Shown: positions 53,845 through 64,000, counted from the first letter of the stretch. The stretch is DNA of 64,000 nucleotides from Agapetus fuscipes (GCA_951799405.1 OX637346.1:12919215-12983214); one strand, 5' to 3'. Notes: generated from the sequence alone by a model not told the origin. Program-made: numbers and translations.

Positions 53845-54095
53845 AAATCTATAATCTAAGTTGCATATATATAATCTATAATTTAAAGATTCATATAACA
53901 TGCATCCCCACAAGCAGACACTTATAAGTTCGCGTTTACACATGCCGCATGTGGACTTACAACATAAAAACCCAATATACAATAATCGTAAGCCCTGCAA
54001 CTCTTGCCAACCTTTCCTGAAACAGGGGTGACATTGGCAAAGTGTTTTACAGTATCGATAGTTAGCCTCATACCAACGTATAAGTCAAGGAATGC
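53845..54095 (-). repeat. Family C copy
   Basis: ATAATCTAAGTTGCATATAT, ACATGCCGCATGTGGACTTA, CTTGCCAACCTTTCCTGAAA and CGTATAAGTCAAGGAATGC. Confidence 0.8.
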
Positions 54096-54572
54096 TGCAA
54101 AAACCTGTTTCACTTGTGTCAATGCCACCCCGTTTCAGGGAAAGGCGACAGGAGTTGCAAAGTTTATGCTCATGTGAGTTTGGTTTATTTTGTATGTACA
54201 CATACAGCATGTGTCTAATCTAATCTAATCTAATCTAAGTTGCAAAGATATGTTACATTGGAGATTCACATTACATGCATTCTCACAACCAGACATGTAC
54301 AAGTTTGCGCTTGCACATGCCTCATGTCAGCCTACAACATAAAAACCAAATCTCAAGTGGACATACACCCTGCAACTCTTGCCGTCCTTCCCTGCAACAG
54401 GGGTGACATTGGCAAAGTGAACCATTTTTACAGCATGGGTGGTCAGCCGCATACCAACCTATAAGTCAAGATGTGTAAGAGCGAATCTACACGTACCTGC
54501 TTGACGGCATGCATTAAAAACAAGCCTTAAATGCCAATATATCTTTGCAACTTAGATTATAAATTATAGTGC
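54096..54572 (+). repeat. Family C copy split by another Family C copy
   Basis: The 5' half is 54096-54213 (CGTTTCAGGGAAAGGCGACA to CACATACAGCATGTG). The 3' half resumes at 54471 (ATGTGTAAGAGCGAATCTAC) and ends TTTGCAACTTAGATTATAAA. The break duplicates ATGTG. Confidence 0.75.
54214..54470 (-). mobile_element. Family C element with defined ends, 257 bp, TSD ATGTG
   Basis: Inserted into another Family C copy, so both boundaries can be read: one end is (TCTAA)n-GTTGCAAAGATATG, the other is ACCAACCTATAAGTCAAG. ATGTG is duplicated at 54209-54213 and 54471-54475. In transcript sense it runs CTTGACTTATAGGTTGGTAT to CTTTGCAAC(TTAGA)n. It has no terminal inverted repeats, no coding frame and no clear pol III boxes. 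The asymmetric ends and pentamer tail point to a retroposon; its class is unknown. Confidence 0.8.
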
Positions 54573-54574
54573 AC

Positions 54575-54850
54575 AATTCTAAACAATGTTGTTATGTTTG
54601 TCTCTAATGACAGGATGTGACGCTATTCAGAACTCAGCGGGCAATACGGCACAAGAGGTGAAGATTAATATTAATTGTGCGCGTACCCATTTATGAACAA
54701 GAACTAGCTATTATTTAACATAATATAATCCCTTGTAAAGCCGCTGATTAAATCTGGATTAAGATACATTAATTTACATGGCAATTATACAATCACCTTC
54801 AACTGTGTACCTCAATATATCTACAATTCATATCGATTCAATCTTTGAGA
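54575..54850. other. No gene recognised
   Basis: Nothing supported. Confidence 0.35.
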
Positions 54851-54855
54851 TCACT

Positions 54856-55012
54856 ACCCCAAGTATAACGTTTCAAGTTTTAACTTAATCATAGCGTTTC
54901 ATTACAAATAAATATAAGCCTTAACACTCACCAGAGGCGCTATTTTAATAAGCATACATTTTTTTGAAAACGCTATGGTTAAGTTTCAATGCAACGTTTT
55001 GCACTTATATAG
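54856..55012. repeat. HP hairpin copy 19, well preserved
   Basis: ACCCCAAGTATAACGTTTCA left. AACTTAATCATAGCGTTTCA pairs with GAAAACGCTATGGTTAAGTT. The right end is GTTTTGCACTTATA. Confidence 0.75.
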
Positions 55013-55189
55013 ATATCATTATTATGTTATCTCAGATTTTAAGATAACACGTATATAGCGAAGCATTTACATACATTGTCTTCAATATATTTGATTTAAT
55101 TTAATCTAAGTTGCCATTTTCATATAATAAAGACACGTGTAAGCTCACGCATACACATGCAACGTTTGTGGTGTAAATAATAAAACAAT

Positions 55190-55258
55190 TGATGCATACC
55201 CCTTCGGGGATAACGCGGCAAGAAGTTACACTATATGTGTAGCTTAGTTGCGTTGCGT
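55190..55258 (+). mobile_element. SINE-B, 3' end only
   Basis: ACCCCTTCGGGGATAACGCG, then GCAAGAAGTTACACTATATG and TGTAGCTTAGTTGCGTTGCG. Confidence 0.8.
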
Positions 55259-55439
55259 GCGTTACAAGAAAACTCAAATCATTAATGTTACAGTTTTTAT
55301 TAAGCTTTTACAATTTATTACAAATCTATCTATTCAAATCTAGTGGAGGATCCGAAATAATGTCATATCTGTATTCATATTAACAACATGAATTTCATAT
55401 GAATCAAGCATGCACATTTCATTAAAAATATTTAAATTT

Positions 55440-55645
55440 CTTAACTGATTGGTTGGTATGAGGCTGACCACATATATTGTAAAAAATGGTTCACTTGGCC
55501 AATGTCACCCCTTTGTCAGGGAAGCTTGGAAAAATTTACAGGGTGTATATTTATTTAAAGTTTGAATTTTAATTTGTAAATACACATTCAGCATTTGTAA
55601 GCGCAAACTTACACGTGTTTGTTTATGGTAATGCATTTTAAATAA
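55440..55645 (+). repeat. Family C copy
   Basis: TGATTGGTTGGTATGAGGCT, CACCCCTTTGTCAGGGAAGC and CACGTGTTTGTTTATGGTAA. Confidence 0.75.
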
Positions 55646-55649
55646 ATAG

Positions 55650-56080
55650 GAAGTGTAATTGCTTTATATTTTACCAAAGCTACCCTTGAATTTAGTGCAA
55701 TGTTTGATTGAAAAAATAGTTTCAGTGGAACTCAATGCTGAAAAATGTTTGTAATACAGTTCCTACGCTTGGTAGGTACATATTTCTTTCAAAGTGATTT
55801 ACAGCAAAATAAAACAAATTAAAGCGATCGGAAAGAGGTTTCTGCCTTACACGTCCAATCTCTCTCGGAAATGGTATTGTCAAAATGAAAAATGCCGAGT
55901 AATTATCGAGACATTTAAATCGTGAACAGTCCATTTCTCCGCTCAAAAAAATGTAGCGGAGTGTAAGATTGCATTTTGAATTATTGTAAGAAAAATACAA
56001 CTTTTAATTCGTTCACAAAATATGCAAGTTGACGCATAATATCTTGTAAAAGGTTTTTTTTACAGGGAGACATTGTGTCG
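55650..56080. other. No gene recognised
   Basis: The 92-aa minus frame at 55722-56000 shows no motif. Confidence 0.35.
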
Positions 56081-56087
56081 CAAGGAA

Positions 56088-56115
56088 ACGCAACTAAGTT
56101 GCACATGTAGTGCAT
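56088..56115 (-). repeat. SINE-B 3' tip
   Basis: ACGCAACTAAGTTGCACATG is the inverse of the conserved 3' end. Confidence 0.45.
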
Positions 56116-56491
56116 TTTTTACTACGTTGTCCTGGTAAAGGATAGTTTGTACTAAAATATATGGCGGTAATTTGGGCGTCGTGTGAGTGTTTACCTTCAA
56201 ATACATTTTTTTAGTTCACTATGGTACTCACTCTATCTTTATTTACTCTACTATGAACTTATCTAGCAGACATTGTATTTCGAAGGCTCGTAAATCTTTG
56301 AAAAATAAGAAGAGTGTGGTTGAATGATAAAGGTGCCGGATTATCACACAATAAATGTGATAGGTACTAATATTTGTTTATTATTTTTTTGAAATATAAA
56401 ATGATCAATTAAGAATGCATTATTCAATATTTTTAATGGATGGTTAATTTATAATTACCTATTGACATCAGCTGATTCAGGTCGAAGTAAT

Positions 56492-56600
56492 TGTCGATAG
56501 GACATGACGCAGGCGCGGTTTGAACTCGCGCTTGTTTCAACAACGCAAATTTGATTGCCAACGTCTTATCTGTTTGACCAAACCAGCGACTGAAATATGT
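56492..56600 (-). mobile_element. SINE-D, tRNA-like head, copy 2
   Basis: The minus strand shows TCTCCTATCGACA-type flanking sequence with GAGTTCAAACCGCGCCTGCG as the B-box region and TGGTTTGGTCAAACAGATAA as the A-box region. See 4369. Confidence 0.5.
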
Positions 56601-56639
56601 TTTCCGAAATACTATTTCCTTTTCAATCACCAGTTAAAA

Positions 56640-57075
56640 TGTAAAGGATTTTTTTATTCGATTTAAATGCGTATTGATTGTTGTAGCCGTAAAAGTTAAG
56701 TGACTGAGTTTTTTTGCCGTAATTGGAGTTAATATATCGCCGCACACAAGTGCCGCTTCGGAGCGTGGCCGCCACTTTACCACAGCAAATACTGAAATTG
56801 CTAAAAAACCGCATTTCTTCTTGGCGGGGTCAAGGAGAGATCAGCTGGGCAATTTGTTGTTGGGCGGGCGAGACGAGGGGCGGGGAACTGCTCTGGCACT
56901 TTTGCTATTCGGGGTAATGCATTTTACGGGTCAAACTCTTCTTCTGCTTCCTCAGCCTTTCTCAGTCCACTCCTGGACGTAGGCCTCCTCCAATCCTCTC
57001 CATTCCTTTCTTTCAGCTGTAGTCAGATTTACAAGCAGTGTTAGCAGCCTTATCAAGCAGCCTTATCTTAAAAAT
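56640..57075. other. GC-richer patch, no gene recognised
   Basis: 56740-56900 is GC-rich with no supported frame. CAGTCCACTCCTGGACGTAG at 56965 is a phrase I have seen in repeats of several insects. Confidence 0.3.
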
Positions 57076-57080
57076 AGTAA

Positions 57081-57322
57081 GGGTCTGTTGCACCAACCTC
57101 CAATAAATATTTGATTGACACATCGAATTTGATTGCTTAATTCTGGAAAGGACCTCGGTTAAATATTTCTCGGAAGTGGGTAATAATATGATGGAATTTG
57201 AACAGAAACGATGATGTACATATGCTGGTTTACGGACATGCAACCAAATTTTAGATTTAATGGGAGAAATCACACTTAATTTTGTTTTTTTTTTTCTGAT
57301 TGGGGCTTGATGCAACAGGCCC
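57081..57322. mobile_element. MITE, PIF/Harbinger-like, TSD TAA
   Basis: The TIRs are GGGTCTGTTGCACCAA and TTGATGCAACAGGCCC. TAA flanks both ends (57078-57080, 57323-57325), fitting the TWA preference of PIF/Harbinger. 242 bp. A 100-aa minus frame inside it is spurious. Confidence 0.7.
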
Positions 57323-57329
57323 TAAGAAT

Positions 57330-57870
57330 CTATCATGGCAATGATGAAAATTTTAGTACATAAATATCTTACAATTTCACAATGATTTTACAAGGTAACA
57401 AGTTCGGTTATAAATTTTGCACGTGATACCTGATAACGGTAGCTTTAGTAAACGACCAGCCTGTGCTTTATCATATGGGATTACATATTGCTTTCCAGTT
57501 AGGATGACAGAAACCTAAGGTAATCTCTATGCATTTAATAATTTATTCCTGCGTTGACACACTTTCTAATAGCATTGTCGTATACATACATATTATTAAA
57601 AATAAATTTATTAAAGTACAAATATGAAATTGTATAGTATAGTTAAATATTTTCAATGCATTTTATCATTAATCTTTTTGTCTTCTTCTCTTCATCGGAG
57701 GTTGTAAATCCTCCGTTGTTAATACTACGAAAATAGTGCGATTTTTGTAGTGTTATCAACACATGAAATTTTTCTAATTTATTTAGGTTTTTAGATCCCT
57801 GAAATTTGTACCAATTTTTAATGAAAAAATATTTTCTTCTTGAAAGGCGATTTTACCCTCCTCCCGTTAA
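57330..57870. other. No gene or repeat recognised
   Basis: CGGAGGTTGTAAATCCTCCG near 57696 is a small hairpin. Nothing else is supported. Confidence 0.35.
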
Positions 57871-57874
57871 CGAG

Positions 57875-57957
57875 TTTCATTTAGGCGTTACAAGGGGGCG
57901 ATGGATTTGTCTATTTATGCATAAAGAGGCGATGGGGAAAAATATTGAGAAACACTG
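57875..57957. repeat. Right-end fragment of a hAT element
   Basis: GAGGCGATGGGGAAAAATAT, then TGAGAAACACTG, reads like a hAT terminus (CAGTGTTTCTCA inverted). The left end was not found. Confidence 0.4.
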
Positions 57958-57959
57958 CT

Positions 57960-60170
57960 TATGACCATGCGAAGACTGGATAAAAAAAATCCATAATTCC
58001 TGATGCTTCCAGTATTTTTTGTACTTCGCATTTCCTTACCATCAATGAGACTTAATTCAATAAATGCAAATTCAAAGAAGATTCTCGTTTTGAATTAGCA
58101 GTCGCATAGAAAACCAGTATGAAATTACAAAATAATCTCAATTTCAAGAAGTAATTAATGTGGCCGTAAGGTTTTTCCTTGCTCGGGTAATCTAAGCATG
58201 CTTTCAGCTAATGTTTTTTTTTGCTACCCGTAGTGCACTTACAATTTAGTTGCGACAGTTGATAGGGACGTGTAGGTTTGCGCTTAATTTGCATCGTCGC
58301 AAAACATTTACATTTAAAATGGCTTCCATTAACATCGTAAATTACTGCACTATGTTAGTGGTATGTGGCCGGCATGAACGTGCAAGAAAGCCCACTATAC
58401 AACGTACGTACTAGATGCTTTTGAAATTACTGCTGAGCTGCTTAAATGACAAATTAATTAATTTACATGTTTTATGAAGGTAGTTAAACTGTAGACTCCT
58501 GTTGGCTACTTCTTTGTGTCGTTAAATTTATATATAAAACAAGAAATAATAATCTAACTAGAAAAATCATACTGTGTAAAAAATAATTTTTATTTTATAA
58601 AAAATAACCTAAAAATGTTTTTTTTGTGAATAATTACTGGATTTTTTTTATTAAAAAGCTTTACCTTACCTAATAGTTCAAATAAATTTATAAATAGACT
58701 AACTACATAAACAACAACATTATGACTGATAACAGATGTATTACGTTTGGACGCCGAGAAAACAAAGTATTTCCAAATTTGTCGTCCATTTTATACGTTT
58801 TCAGGAATGTACTAAAATTTAATAAGCTTTAATTTTTATGTTAAATTATCTTCAACACATTCTTCAATATTTTTCAAATCAGAATTTTAAATTTCAGCAC
58901 TACGTATATTGGATATAAACATAGCGGATATTAAATTATTTCTACGAACAACGCCGCGTCTATAATTTTTCCTCTACGACCAATCAAACTACATGTATCC
59001 CGAGGTCTGGCTACCTAAATTTCCAGAGGAAAAAAAATGGAAAAAGTGATTACAAGTGCGCATTAATCTTTCACAAATCAAATCACGGTAATTTACACTT
59101 GAAGATTCTAGAACACGTTTGTTAGATAGGCGGCGAAGCGACCACTTCGTGATAGCATTCTGTAATTACGGGCCATCGAAAATTAGGTTTTAAAATTCTG
59201 ACCGACCTGGTTGATGAAGCTCGTTTTATTATCACCAATAAAAGACGAGTTCATCCAGTCAAAGCTACTGGTTAATTTTTATTAATAAAAGCTCTAATTA
59301 ATATATTTAGTGATGATCGCATCATCACTTCGTTAATCGAGACGCGTAAATTGCTTTTCGAATAGGTTAATTGAACTAAATACCAAAGTGGGATAGAAAT
59401 TCTTGACGAGTTAGTTCAGTGTGAGAGCGTGATAAGCTCTTGTTAATTAATTGGTAAGGCAGGCAAAAAGTGTAGATATGTCATAAAAAATTTAAGTGAT
59501 AGAACTACTTGTTTTATAGATAACTTTAACAAGAACAGTAACTCGTAACTGTATTTAAAATTGAACTAAAGATGAGAATGAAAATTTCAAATTAATTTTG
59601 AGACTAACCCTAACTGAATCTTTTTAATTGCCAATGTTTCGTTTGTATTGAAAACGAAATCCCTAGGATAAAAAAGAATAATGTTCATAGTGTTTTTTAA
59701 AATAAAAAAATATAAAATGCTCTGTTTTGGTTGTAGTTAATTTTTAATACTGTATGGATGTGTACGTAATAAGTATAATCTAGATTGGTTGGTGCATATA
59801 ATTGAAAAATTACTCTTAGAAAGTATCCGAAAGTATTTTTTTTTCATACCGAGAAGTGTCGATAGTTACATGCTACGAGAAATTAAATCACGTAAGGCTG
59901 ATCTTTGAAATATATTACTCACACGTTCTCAGACATTTTTTCGGGTGAATTGATAAAAAAAAAGCTCAGATCGGAGGTAACTCAATTGGAAAGTCTAAAG
60001 CAGAATAGATAAAAGATGTATGTGTGTTTCTAATCTTGAAATACGAGATCGTATTTTTTTTAATGCGGCTGTCTGATAAAAAGCTAAAACTGCCTGAGCG
60101 GTCTATCATTAAATTTGGTGGTATTCTCATTAAAACATCGCGTTTTTATGATGGGATGGAGCCGACCCTA
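57960..60170. other. Repeat-poor non-coding block
   Basis: 2.2 kb with no copy of the SINE, HP, PLE or Family C repeats and no frame of note. 59080-59460 carries several TAATTA, AATTAATT and ATAAAA words and a palindromic GATGATCGCATCATC. It could be conserved cis-regulatory or intronic DNA. That is inference from repeat absence and motif content alone. Confidence 0.35.
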
Positions 60171-60172
60171 CT

Positions 60173-60325
60173 ACCCCAAGTATAAAGCTTTGCATTTAAA
60201 CTCAACAAAAGCAATTCACGAAACAAATATGGAAACTGAAACGCTCACTAGATGCGTTGTTTAAACTTCTGCACACTGTTTGGTAAACGTTGTATTGAGT
60301 TTAACGTAAAGTTAAATACTTAAAG
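60173..60325. repeat. HP hairpin copy 20, well preserved
   Basis: ACCCCAAGTATAAAGCTTTG left, TGGAAACTGAAACGCTCACT and TTGGTAAACGTTGTATTGAG right, then AAGTTAAATACTTAAAG. Confidence 0.75.
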
Positions 60326-60329
60326 TAAA

Positions 60330-60770
60330 GTCTTTCAGAACATTACTCGATTTTAACGCTCTTCGGTTATGTGTTTACCTGTAATTATTGTCTTAAGACA
60401 ACCAGAAGTCTTGCAGGTGTGCCAGCATAGGAAGTTTTGCTTTATAGAACAACGTGACCAGTTTAATGGCTCATTTGCAGAATGCACGCCGATGTGAATG
60501 ACCTGTAAAATTCATGCCGATCACGAGTCTCAATACTCAATGAATCAATTTTTTTTGGCGAAGTAATTATTCAAACCTTGTTTACTTAATCTGTTAAGTT
60601 ATTTTTTGCATTTTGTGGTGATTCTAAAATACATAAAGGGAGCAACATCTTCATTATGAAAGTGATTTATGAAGGACAAGTTTATATATCAAGTCGAGAC
60701 ATTCATTAAATAAATCAAGTAAAAGTTTTTTTTTTAATTATTAGATCGCAATTTAATGGTTTGCTAAAGC
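60330..60770. other. No gene recognised
   Basis: Nothing supported. Confidence 0.35.
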
Positions 60771-60775
60771 AACCC

Positions 60776-60860
60776 AACTAACGCAACTAAGCTACACATA
60801 TAGTTTAACTTTTTGTCGCGTTATTCCCGAAGGGATCGCAAATGGCAAAATAACCTTTTT
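60776..60860 (-). mobile_element. SINE-B, 3' end only
   Basis: AACGCAACTAAGCTACACAT, then GTCGCGTTATTCCCGAAGGG and ATCGCAAATGGCAAAATAAC. Confidence 0.75.
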
Positions 60861-60864
60861 TTGC

Positions 60865-62575
60865 TTAGACTTGCAAATAAAAACTATCAATCTAATCTCT
60901 ATTTTATCTCAAGGAAGGCACCGTCAAAAGTAAATTACATATATCCACTTTAAAAAATACTTGTAAGTGTTAATATTAATTATTTTCTTGTAAACAGCGC
61001 ATATTTAACAAAACAAACATTAACTCATGCACATAAAATATGGAAAACCAGTATGTGAGTAGAGCGTTCCGCCAAAAAAGTTGCTCAAGCATGTAAAGAT
61101 CGTGTTCAACAAGCCCCGCCAGTGTGAAATGGTGAATGATGGAAATGATTGGAGGTGTTTGTAGATTAATTTGTTAAAGTGCGGTGGCGCTAAGGGTTCC
61201 GCATTGCCAGCTGAGCGTAACGAAGGGGTATATGTGTTGTCCCTCTAAACTTAGACCATAAGCCACGCTGCGGTGCGCAGGCGCCAACCGTGAAACCTGC
61301 GCTTTATGGCATGCGCGACCAAGTGGAAATAAACACAGGCATATTGTCCACTGATACGCCTATTTGCCTTGCTAAGTATCGTGATATGGAAAATGAGCGT
61401 TTTGTAAAAAAAGTGTTATTTTGTTGAGGTGTTTTTAATGAGTTGTTATTACACAATTTAAATTGATATGTGCTATTAATAAATCTTTTTTCAAAATTAT
61501 AATAAAGCTGCTTTTCTTTAACTGTTATTTATTTTTATTACATACGTTTCTATTATATTTATGTTGATCTTTTGACCATTATTGGATATAAAAGTATTGG
61601 AAATAAAAGAGTATTAAATAAGTTTAATTATAATATTTCTGTATTAAAAAAAAAAAATGAAAATGAATTTCGAGTGTGAAAAAACATACCATATAAAAAA
61701 TAATTGAGTAATGATATATTTTCATAAGATATATTTTGTATCAGAAAATGTAATTATAATATCTTTTTTAATAATATGCACATACATAAATCGATCTTAA
61801 AAAATATATGTTTCTAAGCAATATGTTGAAACGAACCTTTACAAAGAAAATTTCAATCGTTCTCAAAACATTAAGCCTTCATATTTAAATGCCGTAGCCC
61901 CTGAATCAGGGTTGACAATATCAAACATTTTTTTGGATTTTTTTGACAAATGTTCCAATGAATAGAGAAAGAACAAAATAAATTGGCTACCATATTTTTA
62001 ATGATTATTTTAAACTTTTACTTTTAATTTAACGTAATACCTTTTTATTTCAACAAGATAACTTTGTATACTGTTGACCAGAGTTAAAAGAAGCCAGAGC
62101 CGTTCAATATTTACTTCAGATTCTTTCATTAATTCCAGCACTACATTTATTAATTTCCTCATTTAAACTACGCATAATATCTTGTCCAGATAATTGTTAT
62201 CTCAAACATGGCTCGTTATAGGAGTTTATCTTATTGATTAATCAGCCTAGGTCGCTTAGTTAATCATCGTTAATTATATGCTAGCAGTCGTCTCATTATG
62301 CGGCATTAATATTATTCATAAGGAACAGGAATAACGTAAGCTTCTGTATTGGTTGTGGCTTATTAAATATTTAATTAATAAAGGTACTTATTTACGAAAC
62401 TACAACTGAAACAAACCAAAATATACTCAAAAATGCTTTAAGGTTTAATTATTTTTTTAGCACAGAACATGTCAAAAACAAGTTAATTTAAAGGAATAAT
62501 ATTATACATCAAAATACCAACAAAAATAAATCTGAAATTTCAACATGCCTGTAGATTAGATTTCTTAACTAAACT
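60865..62575. other. Repeat-poor non-coding block
   Basis: 61040-61380 is GC-richer. 62180-62340 has GATAATTGTTATC, TTATTGATTAATCA and CGTTAATTA, resembling GATA-type and homeodomain-type sites. No gene was found. These motifs are short and could be chance. Confidence 0.3.
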
Positions 62576-62582
62576 AACTACT

Positions 62583-63015
62583 TAACTACTGTAAAAATTG
62601 ATGCATTTTGCCATTGTCGCCCTGTTTCAGGGAAGGGCTGTAAGAGTTACAGGATTAAGGTTCTTTCGACATTTTGGTTTTATTTTGTCAGTGCCTACAC
62701 ATCGCACGCTTAATTATAAAGAGCAATAACTCGAAAATTCGGAAAATCGAGATTTTGTAATAAAACGCAAGAACAATGCGAGAAGAATAGGTAGAATGCG
62801 ACAGCCGTTCAATTTGGACGAATATGACCGAGATAAAACATCGGTCGCCTTTTTCATCCCATACAAGTTGTACTGATTGTCTGAACTTCAAACGTGATTT
62901 CCCAACATTCTTGTATTTTGAGTTATTGCTCTTTATTATTAAACGTGCGACATGCAGCGTTCGTAAGCACCAAGTTACACGTGTCTGCTTGTGGGCATAC
63001 GTTAAATATAAATCT
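62583..63015 (+). repeat. Family C copy split by a MITE
   Basis: The 5' half (CCCTGTTTCAGGGAAGGGCT) runs to 62702. The 3' half (ACATGCAGCGTTCGTAAGCA and GTGTCTGCTTGTGGGCATAC) resumes at 62950. Confidence 0.75.
62703..62949. mobile_element. MITE, 247 bp, TSD ACAT
   Basis: The TIRs of about 36 bp begin CGCACG and contain ATAAAGAGCAATAACTC on both sides. ACAT is exact at 62699-62702 and 62950-62953. Opposed short frames here are palindrome shadows. The superfamily is not clear from a 4-bp TSD. Confidence 0.8.
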
Positions 63016-63024
63016 TAAATTGTA

Positions 63025-63430
63025 ATAAATACCTGCGAATGATAATAAAGATAAATAAACAAAAAACCTCGATTTTCCTTCACCGTGATAATCTCATGCA
63101 TTTTGTAACAAATAATACTGAAGCATTAAAAAAAGCAATTTTGTTAAATAAACCCTACATAACATTGAAATAATTTTGTAAGATATCAAAAATGTAAAAA
63201 ATATATTAGAATCTAAAATGTCCTTATGATAATATGGAATATTTCCTAATAATCATTAGATTATTGTTACATCATGCAGTGAATAATTTACAAGAGTTGT
63301 ATTCGATATTGAATAAAGCTAGGGATGAAAGATCAAAGATCCAAAGTCAAGTTTATTGCCGATTGAGGGCCTCGCTCCAATACCATACAATTACAGTTTT
63401 CTCTGTACATATACATATGAGCTATGCATT
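63025..63430. other. No gene recognised
   Basis: AT-rich. The frame at 63234-63446 has no motif. Confidence 0.35.
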
Positions 63431-63434
63431 CTGT

Positions 63435-63540
63435 ACCCGGGTATAAAACATTACGTGTAAACTCAAGTTCAGCGTTGAACCAAATAATTGTGAAAATTTA
63501 AACAGCAACTCCGATGAGATTTTAATTTATCTTTATCACG
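63435..63540. repeat. HP hairpin copy 21, right arm lost
   Basis: ACCCGGGTATAAAACATTAC and GTAAACTCAAGTTCAGCG, then TAAACAGCAACTCCGATGAG. Confidence 0.55.
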
Positions 63541-63760
63541 AAGAATTGGTCAAAAGTAACTTGTCCACAGACAGCTTGTTCATGGACAAATCAGTCACAC
63601 GACATTTCATCCACATGACTTTTCGCGTCAACGACGTTTTGGTTATAAACATAAAAGGTCCAAAGACAGATCCGTCATTGAAAAAATTGCTCTCCAAAAA
63701 CCTTGTAATTATTTGTAGTTTACTGTGAAAGTGCTTTCTGTGGACCATATTGCCATCTCA
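63541..63760. other. Unclassified segment with repeated CTTGTCCA/TGGACAAA words
   Basis: ACTTGTCCACAGACAGCTTG, then TTCATGGACAAATCAG. Both strands are open for 60-70 codons. It may be the end of a DNA transposon, but no TIR pair was found. Confidence 0.25.
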
Positions 63761-63967
63761 AAGGTACAACTGAATAAGTGCTAATTCACTGATTTGAAAA
63801 ATCGTCGATAAAACATTAATAGTAAGTGGACTAATAATAAGGAAGTCCTCATGAAAAACTTCTAAATTATAGCATTTTTGTAGTGTTTTCTTTAATAGAA
63901 AATAGGGAAAAAGATGCCTTTATCTGAGAAACCTACGTTAGCTTAATTGTCAAATGTTCAATTTTAC

Positions 63968-64000
63968 CATCAACTAAAGTGATTGACGTAAGACCGGGTC
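63968..64000 (+). repeat. SINE-B fragment at window edge
   Basis: ATCAACTAAAGTGATTGACG, then TAAGACCGGGTC, matches the ACTTCAACTGAAGTGGTTGG-GTAAGGCCGG region. It continues beyond the window or is truncated. Confidence 0.5.

Noticed and set aside
57013..57315. 100-aa minus-strand gene
   Set aside because: Lies almost wholly inside the TAA-flanked MITE and shows no domain.
62688..63018. Opposed 67- and 64-aa genes
   Set aside because: Mirror frames of a MITE's inverted repeats.
63536..63748. Opposed 70- and 60-aa genes
   Set aside because: No domain, both strands open in a short repeat-like segment; recorded only as unclassified.

Overview
The window reads as repeat-dense, AT-rich nuclear DNA of an arthropod, most likely an insect. 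The grounds are a GT-AG intron in a transposase gene, tRNA-derived SINEs, a Penelope-like element with a GIY-YIG endonuclease, non-LTR and LTR retrotransposons with a tRNA-Lys-type primer site, and many MITEs. Short TAGGTACCTA-type words are frequent, which I associate with moths and aphids, but I cannot fix the order. I find no convincing host protein-coding gene, rRNA gene, functional tRNA gene or CRISPR array. Almost every short open frame is a chance frame or lies inside a repeat.

Layout. 1-3342: a hAT transposon cut by the window's left edge, with an uninterrupted two-exon transposase (582 aa) whose N-terminus resembles CGGBP1, plus two kinds of repeat at its right end. 6135-6990: a nested stack (hairpin repeat, split by a hAT with an 8-bp TSD, which itself holds a palindromic MITE and another repeat). 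7400-9590: two decayed LINE 3' ends and a Penelope-like insertion with a 14-bp TSD and a hammerhead-like motif. 14769-15164: a non-autonomous hAT. 16029-19950: a nearly complete non-LTR retrotransposon on the minus strand with one open 956-aa endonuclease/reverse-transcriptase frame. 20155-28440: a dense mosaic of SINEs and hairpin repeats. 28473-30050: an LTR element with two LTRs and two primer sites in inverted orientation, flanked as a whole by a 4-bp TSD. 30282-56600: SINEs, MITEs, Penelope-like insertions, a solo LTR and a 36-bp minisatellite that is open on both strands. 57960-62575: the longest repeat-poor stretch. 62583-63015: a repeat split by a MITE.

Recurrent families are labelled as follows. 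SINE-A: tRNA-derived, about 285 bp. SINE-B: tRNA-derived, about 325 bp. SINE-D: tRNA-like, two copies. Family C: about 255 bp with a (TTAGA)n end. HP: about 150-bp imperfect hairpin with CCCCAAGTATA ends, 21 copies. MITE-1: 170-bp palindrome, three copies. MITE-E: two copies. PLE: Penelope-like insertions with 11-14 bp TSDs and a shared terminal leader. The genes act only within their own elements: transposase on hAT ends, ORF2 on the LINE RNA, GIY-YIG/RT on PLE RNA. The SINEs and MITEs need enzymes supplied in trans. All boundaries were read by eye; those with a stated TSD are firm to the base, the others are approximate.
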